A program made the position numbers and the translations under genes. DNA of 22,212 bases, taken from NCBI GenBank assembly GCA_049642465.1, contig JBAROV010000225.1, positions 1-22,212 of the forward strand, given 5' to 3'. The notes under the pieces are model-generated. The model was not told where the DNA came from. It ran no database searches and worked only from the letters and a program-made list of their open reading frames with translations. How positions within the stretch are numbered: the stretch's first letter is position 1; every line of letters starts with the position of its first letter. Below are positions 8,901-15,516 of the stretch, in pieces. Source of the stretch: CAWDPQ01 sp049642465. Its GTDB lineage: Bacteria > Acidobacteriota > Vicinamibacteria > Vicinamibacterales > 2-12-FULL-66-21.

Positions 8901-9551
8901 GCGTGTCAGGTCGGCGAGGTCATGCAACGACGTTGTCGTCGCATCGATCTCCGCGTCCCGGTCGAACGCCGGACGCGTCCACGGCGCGTCGAAGTCGCGC
9001 CAGCTCGTCAACTCCCAGGCGGCGTTCCTGAGCCGATCGATTGGGCCTTCGTCGCCGCCGTAAGAAGTGCGGCGCAGCGCCCGCCTGACTCCTTCGGGAG
9101 GATCGGCGAGTTGCTCCGGCAGCCAGCGTCCAAACGCATCGTCAAAGAGGCGTTCGGCGGCCGCCTCCGTGAGCACTTCGAAGAGCGGATCGATCCCGGC
9201 TTCGACCGGCCGTTCACGGAGCAAATCGGCGCAGAAACCGTGAATCGTGTTGACGTGCGCTTTCTCGAGCTGCGTGAGGGCGTCGTCCAGGCGCGCGCGG
9301 CGGTCTGCGTTCGAGGCGGCGGCCATGCGCTCACGGTCGAGACGCTCGCGAAGGCGCAGCTTCATCTCTCCGGCCGCCTTTTCGGTGAACGTGACCGCCA
9401 CGATCTCGCCAACGTCGGCGTGTCCTTCAGCCAGGATGTGGACGATCCGGCCGACCAACGCCGTCGTTTTGCCAGTTCCTGCCGCGGCTTCGACGATCAG
9501 CGTTTCATCCAGCGTCGTCGCAATGGTCTCGCGTGCTTGGGGGTCAGTCAC
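5985..9551 (-). CDS. addA: AddA-type helicase-nuclease (UvrD-family helicase with C-terminal RecB-like nuclease)
   Basis: This 1188-residue protein unwinds and degrades double-strand-break ends for homologous recombination, as partner of the product of the gene just upstream. Superfamily 1 helicase motifs appear in order: Q-motif Q5; Walker A 'AAAGTGKTT' (22-30); motif Ia 'VTFTEKAAGEMKLRLRER' (53-70); 'NTIHGFCADLLRE' (101-113); Walker B 'FVDEFQDTDP' (369-378); 'LVGDPKQSIYRFRRAD' (409-424); 'TISFRS' (446-451); 'MMTVHKAKGLEFPIVILAD' (781-799); and 'AYVAATRARDVLVV' (851-864). The C-terminal PD-(D/E)XK nuclease looks intact: H1051 in 'GTLVHAIL', D1135 in 'GTIDLLF', D1148 and K1150 in 'VIDFKTG', and Q1165/Y1169 in 'RRQVALYC'. 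The length fits AddA. The GTG start overlaps the addB stop by 4 bases (GTGA), an order (addB-addA) also seen in Bacillus. RecB-type proteins are the main alternative, but the AddB-like neighbour favours AddA. Confidence 0.93.
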   Translation of the reverse strand: MTDPQARETIATTLDETLIVEAAAGTGKTTALVGRIVHILAEGHADVGEIVAVTFTEKAAGEMKLRLRERLDRERMAAASNADRRARLDDALTQLEKAHVNTIHGFCADLLRERPVEAGIDPLFEVLTEAAAERLFDDAFGRWLPEQLADPPEGVRRALRRTSYGGDEGPIDRLRNAAWELTSWRDFDAPWTRPAFDRDAEIDATTTSLHDLADLTREPSSRSDPVFYGTEPVRRLSDEIRLQHAFGDRAETAVYDGWEAGLVDLSRDRVLANTKHGRGSAYRHGIPRQRVIDAIEDVRGRLDRFRMDADASLAALLQTELRGAIERYQRMKAKAGALDFLDLLLHARNLIRFNPQVRRGFQRRFKHIFVDEFQDTDPLQAEILLLLASDDPDVTDWRKARPTPGRLFLVGDPKQSIYRFRRADVSIYRDVCRQLQACGGRLLQLTISFRSVPEIQACVNAAFAPIMNGDEATLQASYVPLARHRRALDAQPAIVALPVPSPYGRRYISGKEIDASLPSAVGALIDWIVNASGWTVTERTGDDPVPVAAKHICLLFRRFISWQTDVTRPYVEALEARGLPHVLVGGRAFHEREEVEAIRAALAAVEWPDDELSVFATLRGPFFAIGDEELLDYAHRFGIQRDNGYRRYSFHPFRVPEVMRGEIPPDLGHLRPIAEALGLLSLLHRHRNRVFADGDETPWGGASGILHRLLNSTRAHVGFALRPGGEQALANVLHVAELARQYELGGGISFRGFVEELRTEAETAQAAEAPILEEDSDGVRMMTVHKAKGLEFPIVILADMTCRLSRAEAGRWIDPSGRLCALKLGGWAPRDLLLHDAEEAARDRAEAERLAYVAATRARDVLVVPAIGDEVYEGGWLDPLMPAIYPGASERRHPLRTPGVPAFPSMDTVLNRPDGDPATAQTVSPGMYRFELTSLEPRTPSPDAYQVVWWDPHVLALDVGPPIGLRRDDLIAKDGNPAAVAARLAAYEAWRLARTDAIAAGSVPSLESKTVSEVAAADGKADAIADVPIEIVDLSRVAGRPVGARFGTLVHAILATAALDADERSLAQIGSTQGRLLIPQAAAEEVYAAVEVAAAVLRQPLFDNVRAANANGRCYRELPIVWRTPGNGLIEGTIDLLFEDEQGMTVIDFKTGRELDADVERYRRQVALYCHTLHSLRGTMPRGVILRI
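6724..6754 (+). repeat. G-rich low-complexity tract inside addA (possible G-quadruplex)
   Basis: Three runs of four G separated by 3 bases (GGGGCTCGGGGTCCGGGG) are followed by CTCGAGG, built from imperfect GGGGCTC/GGGGTCC units. In addA it encodes part of the linker between the last helicase motif and the nuclease domain ('SLEPRTPSPDAYQ', about residues 933-946). It looks like a short in-frame repeat expansion in a tolerant linker. The G-rich strand is the plus strand, the template strand for addA. Confidence 0.5.
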
Positions 9552-12500
9552 GGGAGTGCTCGTAATGCCTGGAGATCGCCGAGCGGTTCTGACGGCTTGC
9601 GTTTCAGGTGCGCCGGTTCGTCAGGTCCGCACACGGGACGGAAGTCGCACCAGGTGCACGCGCGCTCAGCGGGGGCCGGCGGCAAAAAGCCCAGCTCGAT
9701 CGCACGGTCGATGATTTCCAGCGCTTCGAGCCCCGACCGGCGCGACTGCTCGGTCAAAGGAACAGGATGATCGGTGAACCCGCCAGCTGCGGTGCAGTAG
9801 AACAGACGACCGCCGACGACAGGCCGCGCGAGCATCTTCTCGACCACCAACGCGTAAACCACCGGCTGCAGCATCGCGCCGCCGCCGATGACCGTGCGCG
9901 GCGTCGTTCGATTGCGCCCTGTCTTGTGATCGGTGATGCGAAGTTCTTTTGTCCGCTCGCGCTCCTCCACAAGATCGACGGAGCCCCGCAACTTGAACCG
10001 TCCGTCGATGATCACCGCTTCACGAACGCTGGATGGATCGCGGCCGTCAGTATCGAGCCCGAAGCTGAGTTCGAAGTGACGCGGCGTCCATTCCGCGGCT
10101 TCCGGAAGTTTGCGCACCCACATCCGCAGATCGCGTGCGATCGAGTCGATTTCGTCACTCCAGACGCGGTCGATAGCTGGCGCGAGCTCCTCGCGGCGTC
10201 GTGCGGATACGGCAGCCACGATCGTTTCAAGAACCTTCAGCGCCCCCGGAATGTCGGAGGCCCTTACGGGCAACCGGCCATCCTGATGAAGCGTTTTGAA
10301 GAAGAGCTCCTGCACTTCATGAAATATCGATCCCCTCGTCAGCGGGTCGAGGCGCTGCAGCGGCTCTGGACGCTTGCTTGGCTCCATTCGATAGATCGCG
10401 GACAGGACAAATTGATACGGACACGTGGTGAACTTCTGAAGCGCCGAGACAGAGTACGCGCGCGCCTGCATTCGTTGCAGGTCGAGCATCGGTCGCGTCC
10501 GATCGTTCACGCGCACGAGCCCGTCTTCCGCCCGCCAGCGGCCACGCGCACGGGCCCATCGACGGCTGACGGATCGCCGCAACGGATCGTTCAGCCGCAA
10601 CAAGTAGTGTGCGTGACCTCTCACCTCGGCTGGATACGGGGCGGTCATCAGCTCGCGAAGCGTTGCCAGATCGTGTTCGACTTCGTCTATCGAGTCGGCG
10701 GGCCGCTGCGGGGCGGGCCAATCGAGTTTCGCCCCTCCAGCCGCAGCGGCCTGCCGCTGCAGGACCTCGTGGTTGGGGATCCGTCCGGTTACCGCACGCA
10801 TCACGTCAAGGACATAGAACGATGGAACACGCGGCCGCGCGCCGCTGACTTCGACGCGCGGATAGGACAGCCAGAGGCGTTCCGTTGCCGCGCCAACCGC
10901 GAGTCGCAGGAGTAGTCGTTCCGTCTTGGCCCTGTCTTCCTGCACCACAAGACCCGCGGCGAGTGGTGTGCGCAGTTCTTCGTCCAGCAGCATCGGGTCT
11001 TCGCGCGGTTTCTGCGGAAACAGCCGTTCAGCAAGCGCCGGAACGAAGACGATCTTGAAGGCCCTCCCGCGTCCCTGATGCGGGCTGCCGACAAACACGC
11101 GGCCGTAGCGCTGCCAGGTTGGGTGCTCCTCTTGAGAACGCAATCGTTCCGCGAGGACGTCACGTGCTTCCTCCAGCGGTACCGGTCCGATCGCGTCGAG
11201 CGCACTGAGCTCATCCAGGATTCGCACCACCCGTCCTGGAAATCGCAGGACCGTCGGCGCGAGATCGCGAAAATGCTGGCGCCACGCCTTCCAGGTCGCC
11301 GCGGGCGGCCAGGCGGCGAGCTGCTCGACAATCGGCAGCGCGAACTGCTCGAGGTGAGCGAGATTTCTGGTGTCACGCGTCAGCCGGGCAATCTGGGGCG
11401 AGTCAGGATCCTCGCTCTCGAGTTCGGCGAGCTGTCGAGCGTACTCAGCTCCCAGTCCGTTCAACCGTCGTCGCCACCGGTCCGGATCGCCGCCAATCAC
11501 CGCAGATTCAACTATCAGTCGTTCCCACTTCCATGGCGCCCGGAGCGTTCCAGCGACGACCGGCACGTCGTCCGAGTCATCGAGTCGAGAAACGCGGTCA
11601 CGCTCAATGGGTTCTTCTCCGACGGCCACCACCCTGGAGAAGGCCGCCAGCGTCTCGTCAGCTGGATTCATGGACTGGGGTGGAGAGGCAGTGTCGCCTG
11701 CGTCCGGCACCTGACCGAGCGAAAGATATTCCGCGAAACGTACGGCGGAAAGCCGTTCGACTGCACAGCTCAAAATGGCTAGAAACGCGCGCCCTGAAGG
11801 ATGCGGCCGGCGCGTGCCCCTATCAAACCACGCGGGAATGCCCGCGCGCTCGAATGCGTCTTCCAGCAGTCCAACGTAATCGCGCGGCGATCGCACGAAA
11901 ACCGCCATTTCGTCGAAGCGCACGCCACGACGGGCTTCTTCGAGGATGCGTCGGGCGATCTCCACGCATTCACGGTTCTCTCCCGGCGCGGAGAACAGCT
12001 GCACCTCACCCGTTGGTTTGCGCTCCGGCGGTTGTTTCGTGGCAAAGAGGTAACGCCGCAGCGCCGTCAGGTCGCATGCTCCTTCGGGAGCAAGAACGTC
12101 GATGTCGACGCCCAGGGTCTGGACCCGTTCGATCGTTGCCAGATCTCCGAACGGCACCGTGATGAGCGTCTCTGACGCGCGCTCGATCAATCGCCGCGCG
12201 AACGCGAATTCGATGGCGCTCTCGAGAGGCACGTCGAGCATCAGCAGCGGCAGGTCACGAGGGAAGCCGTCAGATTCCGTCGCTGCTTCGAACAGTGCGG
12301 CTCGGTCGGTCGCCCCTGCGACGGCGAACTGTTCGTCGAATCGTTCGAGCAGAAGGGCAAGGTCGCGGCCGCCGAGCGGTAACCTTCGAAGCGCCGCCGC
12401 GTCCACCCCCGCCAGCGAAAGCTCATGAAGCGTGCGCGCGAGCGCACGCGGAAAGCCAGGTGTTCCCGCGACCGGGCCGAAGTAGTCCAGCTCGCGTGCC

Positions 12501-12820
12501 TGCGCGGCCTCGAAGGTCGCCCGCGCCGCGACCGCCTCCGATCCAATGCGGGTTGCAGGGGCAATGCCGCGCATCGCCAGCACCGGCGCCGCCAGGTAAG
12601 CGGCCAGCTGCGCGAAACTGAACCGATGGAGTCCAACTGCGCCGCCGCGCTCGAACGCGACCCGTCGAGCGAGATCGTCAGCCGCGCCACGTGAGGCCGA
12701 AACGATGAAGGCGCCGTGATGAAGGTGGCGGCTGACCCAGGCCTGCGCTTCGCTGAGGCGCAGCGCAGATTCGGACGACTCGATGATGCGGAGGAATTGT
12801 GGATGCTTGATCTTCGTCAC
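9548..12820 (-). CDS. addB: AddB-type nuclease subunit with 4Fe-4S cysteines and no Walker A motif
   Basis: I place the start at the GTG at 12818-12820, giving 1090 residues, because it has a strong ribosome-binding site GGGAGG 5 bases upstream; an in-frame GTG at 12881-12883 would add 21 residues and has no such signal. The N-terminal two thirds resemble a degenerate UvrD-like helicase. The place of Walker A holds 'AFIVSASRGAADDLARRVA' (about 37-55), with no GxGKT, so ATP hydrolysis by this subunit is unlikely. The C-terminal nuclease keeps H834 ('GSIFHEV'), D949 ('LRGSVDLVEE'), D964 and K966 ('ITDHKTG') and Q985/Y989. Cys800 ('FTTCPYQF') and Cys1055, 1058 and 1064 ('CTWCDFRPVC') match the iron-sulphur staple known in AddB. 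The gene overlaps addA by 4 bases, so the two are translated together as a complex. The family also uses AddB for Chi recognition; a Chi site cannot be read from this window. Confidence 0.87.
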   Translation of the reverse strand: MTKIKHPQFLRIIESSESALRLSEAQAWVSRHLHHGAFIVSASRGAADDLARRVAFERGGAVGLHRFSFAQLAAYLAAPVLAMRGIAPATRIGSEAVAARATFEAAQARELDYFGPVAGTPGFPRALARTLHELSLAGVDAAALRRLPLGGRDLALLLERFDEQFAVAGATDRAALFEAATESDGFPRDLPLLMLDVPLESAIEFAFARRLIERASETLITVPFGDLATIERVQTLGVDIDVLAPEGACDLTALRRYLFATKQPPERKPTGEVQLFSAPGENRECVEIARRILEEARRGVRFDEMAVFVRSPRDYVGLLEDAFERAGIPAWFDRGTRRPHPSGRAFLAILSCAVERLSAVRFAEYLSLGQVPDAGDTASPPQSMNPADETLAAFSRVVAVGEEPIERDRVSRLDDSDDVPVVAGTLRAPWKWERLIVESAVIGGDPDRWRRRLNGLGAEYARQLAELESEDPDSPQIARLTRDTRNLAHLEQFALPIVEQLAAWPPAATWKAWRQHFRDLAPTVLRFPGRVVRILDELSALDAIGPVPLEEARDVLAERLRSQEEHPTWQRYGRVFVGSPHQGRGRAFKIVFVPALAERLFPQKPREDPMLLDEELRTPLAAGLVVQEDRAKTERLLLRLAVGAATERLWLSYPRVEVSGARPRVPSFYVLDVMRAVTGRIPNHEVLQRQAAAAGGAKLDWPAPQRPADSIDEVEHDLATLRELMTAPYPAEVRGHAHYLLRLNDPLRRSVSRRWARARGRWRAEDGLVRVNDRTRPMLDLQRMQARAYSVSALQKFTTCPYQFVLSAIYRMEPSKRPEPLQRLDPLTRGSIFHEVQELFFKTLHQDGRLPVRASDIPGALKVLETIVAAVSARRREELAPAIDRVWSDEIDSIARDLRMWVRKLPEAAEWTPRHFELSFGLDTDGRDPSSVREAVIIDGRFKLRGSVDLVEERERTKELRITDHKTGRNRTTPRTVIGGGAMLQPVVYALVVEKMLARPVVGGRLFYCTAAGGFTDHPVPLTEQSRRSGLEALEIIDRAIELGFLPPAPAERACTWCDFRPVCGPDEPAHLKRKPSEPLGDLQALRALP

Positions 12821-12825
12821 TCGTA

Positions 12826-12831
12826 CCTCCC
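12826..12831 (-). promoter_or_regulatory. Ribosome-binding site that decides the addB start
   Basis: Read on the minus strand this is GGGAGG, followed by TACGA and then GTG at 12820. The complementarity to the 16S rRNA tail and the 5-base spacing support the internal GTG over the upstream in-frame GTG at 12883. Confidence 0.7.
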
Positions 12832-12886
12832 GGACGCCGTGCCGGGTCACCGGATCCACCCGCGCGACGCGGATGCGACACACACG

Positions 12887-12926
12887 TTAACACGGGACGT
12901 TTTCCGCTACAGTAAATTGTCAAGGA
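12887..12926 (+). promoter_or_regulatory. Possible promoter and ribosome-binding site for the cyclophilin gene
   Basis: The gap between the divergent addB and cyclophilin genes contains TTAACA at 12887-12892 and TACAGT at 12908-12913, a weak sigma-70-like pair with a short 15-base spacer. AAGGAG follows at 12922-12927, 6 bases before the ATG at 12934. The ribosome-binding site is convincing; the promoter boxes are a guess. Confidence 0.35.
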
Positions 12927-12933
12927 GCGCAAG

Positions 12934-14031
12934 ATGACCTGGGTGATCCTCCTTTGCCTGCTGTTCACGCAAGGGGCAAAGACAAAGCCGCCGTTCAAAA
13001 CTCCGCTCACGCTGGCGGAGATGACAAACAAGCAGGCCATCGTCGAGACGTCGATGGGGACATTCGTGATCGATCTGCGTCCAGACCTGGCCCCGAACCA
13101 CGTCGGTCATTTCATCAAGCTGGCCAGGGAAGGCGCCTACGACGGAACGATCTTCCACCGCGTCATCTTGCGCGGCCTGATTCAGGGTGGCGATCCGTTG
13201 TCGAAGGATCCGGCGAAGGCAAAACTCTATGGCACTGGCGGGCTTGGGGTATTGAAGGCAGAGGTATCTGGCGAGAAACACACGCGGGGAGCGGTGTCGG
13301 CGGTGTTGCAGCCGAACAAACCGGATAGCGCGGGCTCTCAATTCTTCGTCTGTGTCAGCGATCAGCCCGGGCTCGACGGGCAGTACACGATTTTTGGACG
13401 CGTCTCCGAAGGCATGGATGTCGTGCAGAAGATCTCCGAAACCGCGGCGAGTGCAGACGGCCGCCCGGAATCCCGGATCGAGATTCGGTCGGTGACGATC
13501 AGAGAGACTCCGCCTCCCGAGCCCGAGCCGTTCGCATCCGAAACACCAGCGACACTCGCGCAGTATCGCGCCGTGCTCGAGACGTCAGAGGGTCCGATCA
13601 CGGTCGAGTTCTTTCCGGATAAAGCCCCGGAACACGTTCGAAACTTTCTTCGTCTGGCATCGGCAGGTGTATTCGACGGCAGCGCGTTTCACCGTGTGGT
13701 GCGCGGTTTCGTCGTGCAGACGGGCTGGTTGACCACGCGTGGTCCGCTGACCGAGAAGCAGCAGAAACTCGTGCGGCCGCTTCGACCCGAATTCAGCGAC
13801 ACGCCGCACACGAAAGGCATACTCTCGATGGCGCGCGGCGACGATCCTGCCAGCGCCACGACGTCGTTCTTCATCGTCACGGGGAATGCCAACTCGCTGG
13901 ACGGCAAGTACACGGTCTTCGGCCGCGTTACTGATGGGATGAATGTGGTGGACACGATCGAGCAGACGACGCTCAACGGGGAAACACCGGTCACACGAAT
14001 CGAGTTGAAGACCGTCCGAATCATCAAGTAG
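12934..14031 (+). CDS. Tandem-domain cyclophilin-type peptidyl-prolyl cis-trans isomerase
   Basis: This 365-residue protein has a short hydrophobic N-terminus ('TWVILLCLLFTQG', 2-14) that probably exports it. Two cyclophilin domains follow. Domain 1 (about 33-190) keeps the active-site 'FHRV' (F74, H75, R76), Q84 in 'IQGGDP' and 'GSQFFV' (135-139). Domain 2 (about 208-365) has 'FHRVVRGFVVQTG' (F252, R254, Q262) but reads 'TTSFFI' where the family has SQFFI, so the usual Gln is missing and activity may be altered. A Pro/Glu linker ('TPPPEPEPF') joins the domains. Most bacterial cyclophilins have one domain. The family catalyses proline isomerisation during folding; here the likely site is the periplasm. 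The ATG is preceded by a good AAGGAG. Confidence 0.88.
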   Translation: MTWVILLCLLFTQGAKTKPPFKTPLTLAEMTNKQAIVETSMGTFVIDLRPDLAPNHVGHFIKLAREGAYDGTIFHRVILRGLIQGGDPLSKDPAKAKLYGTGGLGVLKAEVSGEKHTRGAVSAVLQPNKPDSAGSQFFVCVSDQPGLDGQYTIFGRVSEGMDVVQKISETAASADGRPESRIEIRSVTIRETPPPEPEPFASETPATLAQYRAVLETSEGPITVEFFPDKAPEHVRNFLRLASAGVFDGSAFHRVVRGFVVQTGWLTTRGPLTEKQQKLVRPLRPEFSDTPHTKGILSMARGDDPASATTSFFIVTGNANSLDGKYTVFGRVTDGMNVVDTIEQTTLNGETPVTRIELKTVRIIK

Positions 14032-14047
14032 AACGTCAAAACAACGG

Positions 14048-14124
14048 GTCAACGGATCAACAGGCAATGGGGCCAATGGCCGAGCCGCTTGATCGCTGAC
14101 CGCCTGCCCAGTTGATCCGTTAAC
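14048..14124. repeat. Inverted repeat between the cyclophilin and propeller genes
   Basis: GTCAACGGATCAAC at 14048-14061 and GTTGATCCGTTAAC at 14111-14124 are complementary at 13 of 14 positions, with a 49-base spacer. A related sequence, CTTGATCGCTGAC, sits at 14088-14100 and could pair with the left arm instead. The right arm ends just before the GAAGGAG ribosome-binding site (14125-14131) of the next gene, so folding could end the upstream transcript or affect initiation downstream. Confidence 0.55.
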
Positions 14125-14135
14125 GAAGGAGTCGC

Positions 14136-15374
14136 ATGCAGTCAATTCGACGCGCGTTTGGTTTGTTCGTCCCGGCGGTGATCGTTCTGTCCCTTCCCGC
14201 TGTCGTCTCGAACCGGGCGATGAACGATTGGCCTCAGTGGCGTGGGCCGAACCGTGACGGTCGATCGGCTGAGACCGGTTTGCTGAAAGACTGGCCTGCC
14301 GGGGGACCTCCGCTCGCGTGGAAGTCCGCGGGCGCCGGCGAGGGATATTCATCGTTTGCCGTCGCGAACGGCCGGCTTTATACGCTCGGCGCCCGAGGCG
14401 GCAGGGAATATGTGCTGGCATTCGATGCCGCGAGCGGCAAGCGCTTGTGGGAAGTGGAGAATGGTGGCCGGTTCGAGAACGATCGCGGCAGCGGTCCGCG
14501 CGCGACGCCAACAGTTGATGGCGATCGATTGTATGCGTTCGGCGCCAGTGGAGACTTGAGCGCGCTCGATGCGGCCAGCGGCAAGCGCCTGTGGCACGTG
14601 AACGTTTTGAGCAAGTTTGGCGGCTCGAACATCCAGTGGGGACTGAGCGAGTCGCCATTGGTCCTGGCCGACCGGATTCTCATCAACGCAGGCGGACCGA
14701 TCGTCGCACTCAGGAAATCCGATGGCTCAGAGATCTGGAAGACCGATCTTCGGGAACCGGCCGGGTATTCGTCTGCCGTGCTGCACGAGCTTGGAAGTGT
14801 TCGCGAAGCGATCTTTTTTACACACCGACGCGTGATCGGCGTGGACGCCAATAGCGGGCGGCAGCTCTGGAGCTATGGTGACGTGGCAAACGGCACCGCC
14901 AACATTGCGACGCCCATCGTCCGCAACAATCACGTTTTCGTGTCGTCGGATTACGGCACCGGCGCGGCACTGCTGGAATTGACGGCTGCGGACGGCGGTA
15001 TTCGTGCGAAGCAGGTGTACTTCACGCGCGACATGCGAAACCACCACGCAAGCTCCGTGCTGGTTGGCGATCATCTGTACGGGTTTTCGAGCGCGATCCT
15101 GACGGCGATGAACTTCAATACCGGTCAGGTCGCGTGGCGCGATCGCAGCGTGGGGAAAGGTTCCCTCGTGTTCGCGGACGAACGGTTGTATCTGTACAGC
15201 GAAGGCGGAACGGTCGGGCTCGCCGAAGCGAATCCGTCTGCGTATCGAGAGCATGGACGGTTCGAGATTCGGACGGGAAACCTGCCGACCTGGAGTCACC
15301 CGGTGGTTTCTGGGGGAAAACTGTTCCTGCGCGACCAGGACACCATCTTCGCCTACGATGTGAAGGCGAAATAG
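14136..15374 (+). CDS. Exported PQQ-binding-like beta-propeller protein
   Basis: The 412-residue protein has a signal peptide (about 1-30, basic 'SIRRAF' then 'GLFVPAVIVLSLPAVVS') and begins its mature part with 'WPQWRGPNRDGRS', a common opening of this family. At least five propeller-blade signatures are visible: 'AFDAASGKRLWEVE', 'ALDAASGKRLWHVN', 'ALRKSDGSEIWKTD', 'GVDANSGRQLWSYG' and 'AMNFNTGQVAWRDR'. The fold is shared by BamB and by quinoprotein dehydrogenases. I see no dehydrogenase catalytic apparatus or haem motif (CxxCH), so a binding or scaffold role is more likely than a PQQ enzyme. The ATG at 14136 follows GAAGGAG by 4 bases. Function is not known from sequence. Confidence 0.83.
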   Translation: MQSIRRAFGLFVPAVIVLSLPAVVSNRAMNDWPQWRGPNRDGRSAETGLLKDWPAGGPPLAWKSAGAGEGYSSFAVANGRLYTLGARGGREYVLAFDAASGKRLWEVENGGRFENDRGSGPRATPTVDGDRLYAFGASGDLSALDAASGKRLWHVNVLSKFGGSNIQWGLSESPLVLADRILINAGGPIVALRKSDGSEIWKTDLREPAGYSSAVLHELGSVREAIFFTHRRVIGVDANSGRQLWSYGDVANGTANIATPIVRNNHVFVSSDYGTGAALLELTAADGGIRAKQVYFTRDMRNHHASSVLVGDHLYGFSSAILTAMNFNTGQVAWRDRSVGKGSLVFADERLYLYSEGGTVGLAEANPSAYREHGRFEIRTGNLPTWSHPVVSGGKLFLRDQDTIFAYDVKAK

Positions 15375-15516
15375 CCCATTCGGGTTCGGGATTGTTTGCA
15401 GCGATAATGGAGGTTGGGCCAACGCTCAGCCGCCCGCGCCGACGCGCCAGGGCGAGCCGCGCCGAAGCGGCACTCCCTTGGGGGCCGCGAGCGCGGGGAA
15501 AGTAGATACGCAGGTT
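15375..15516. other. Leader region with two small hairpins upstream of the NYN-LOTUS gene
   Basis: After the propeller gene there is a G/C-rich stretch with a hairpin GCCG-AAG-CGGC at 15461-15471 and another, CCGCG-AG-CGCGG, at 15485-15496. An in-frame TTG at 15478 lies between them and is the outermost possible start of the next gene. The hairpins and the lack of a ribosome-binding site there make it look like untranslated leader. No clear promoter is seen. Confidence 0.4.

Noticed and set aside
7647..9770. 707-residue open frame on the plus strand opposite addA
   Set aside because: It lies wholly opposite clear helicase motifs, is rich in Arg with no recognisable domain, and matches the expected shadow of a GC-rich codon pattern.
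9608..10915. 435-residue plus-strand frame opposite addB
   Set aside because: It overlaps the addB nuclease and iron-sulphur region; composition is Arg/Pro-rich and no domain is visible.
5985..12820. Anti-phage defence island built around the helicase-nuclease pair
   Set aside because: The pair has a complete AddAB architecture and no restriction, toxin or sensor genes beside it, so ordinary recombinational repair is the better explanation.
14136..15374. PQQ-dependent alcohol dehydrogenase
   Set aside because: Only propeller-blade repeats are visible; there is no haem-binding CxxCH and no evident dehydrogenase active site, and the length is short for that family.
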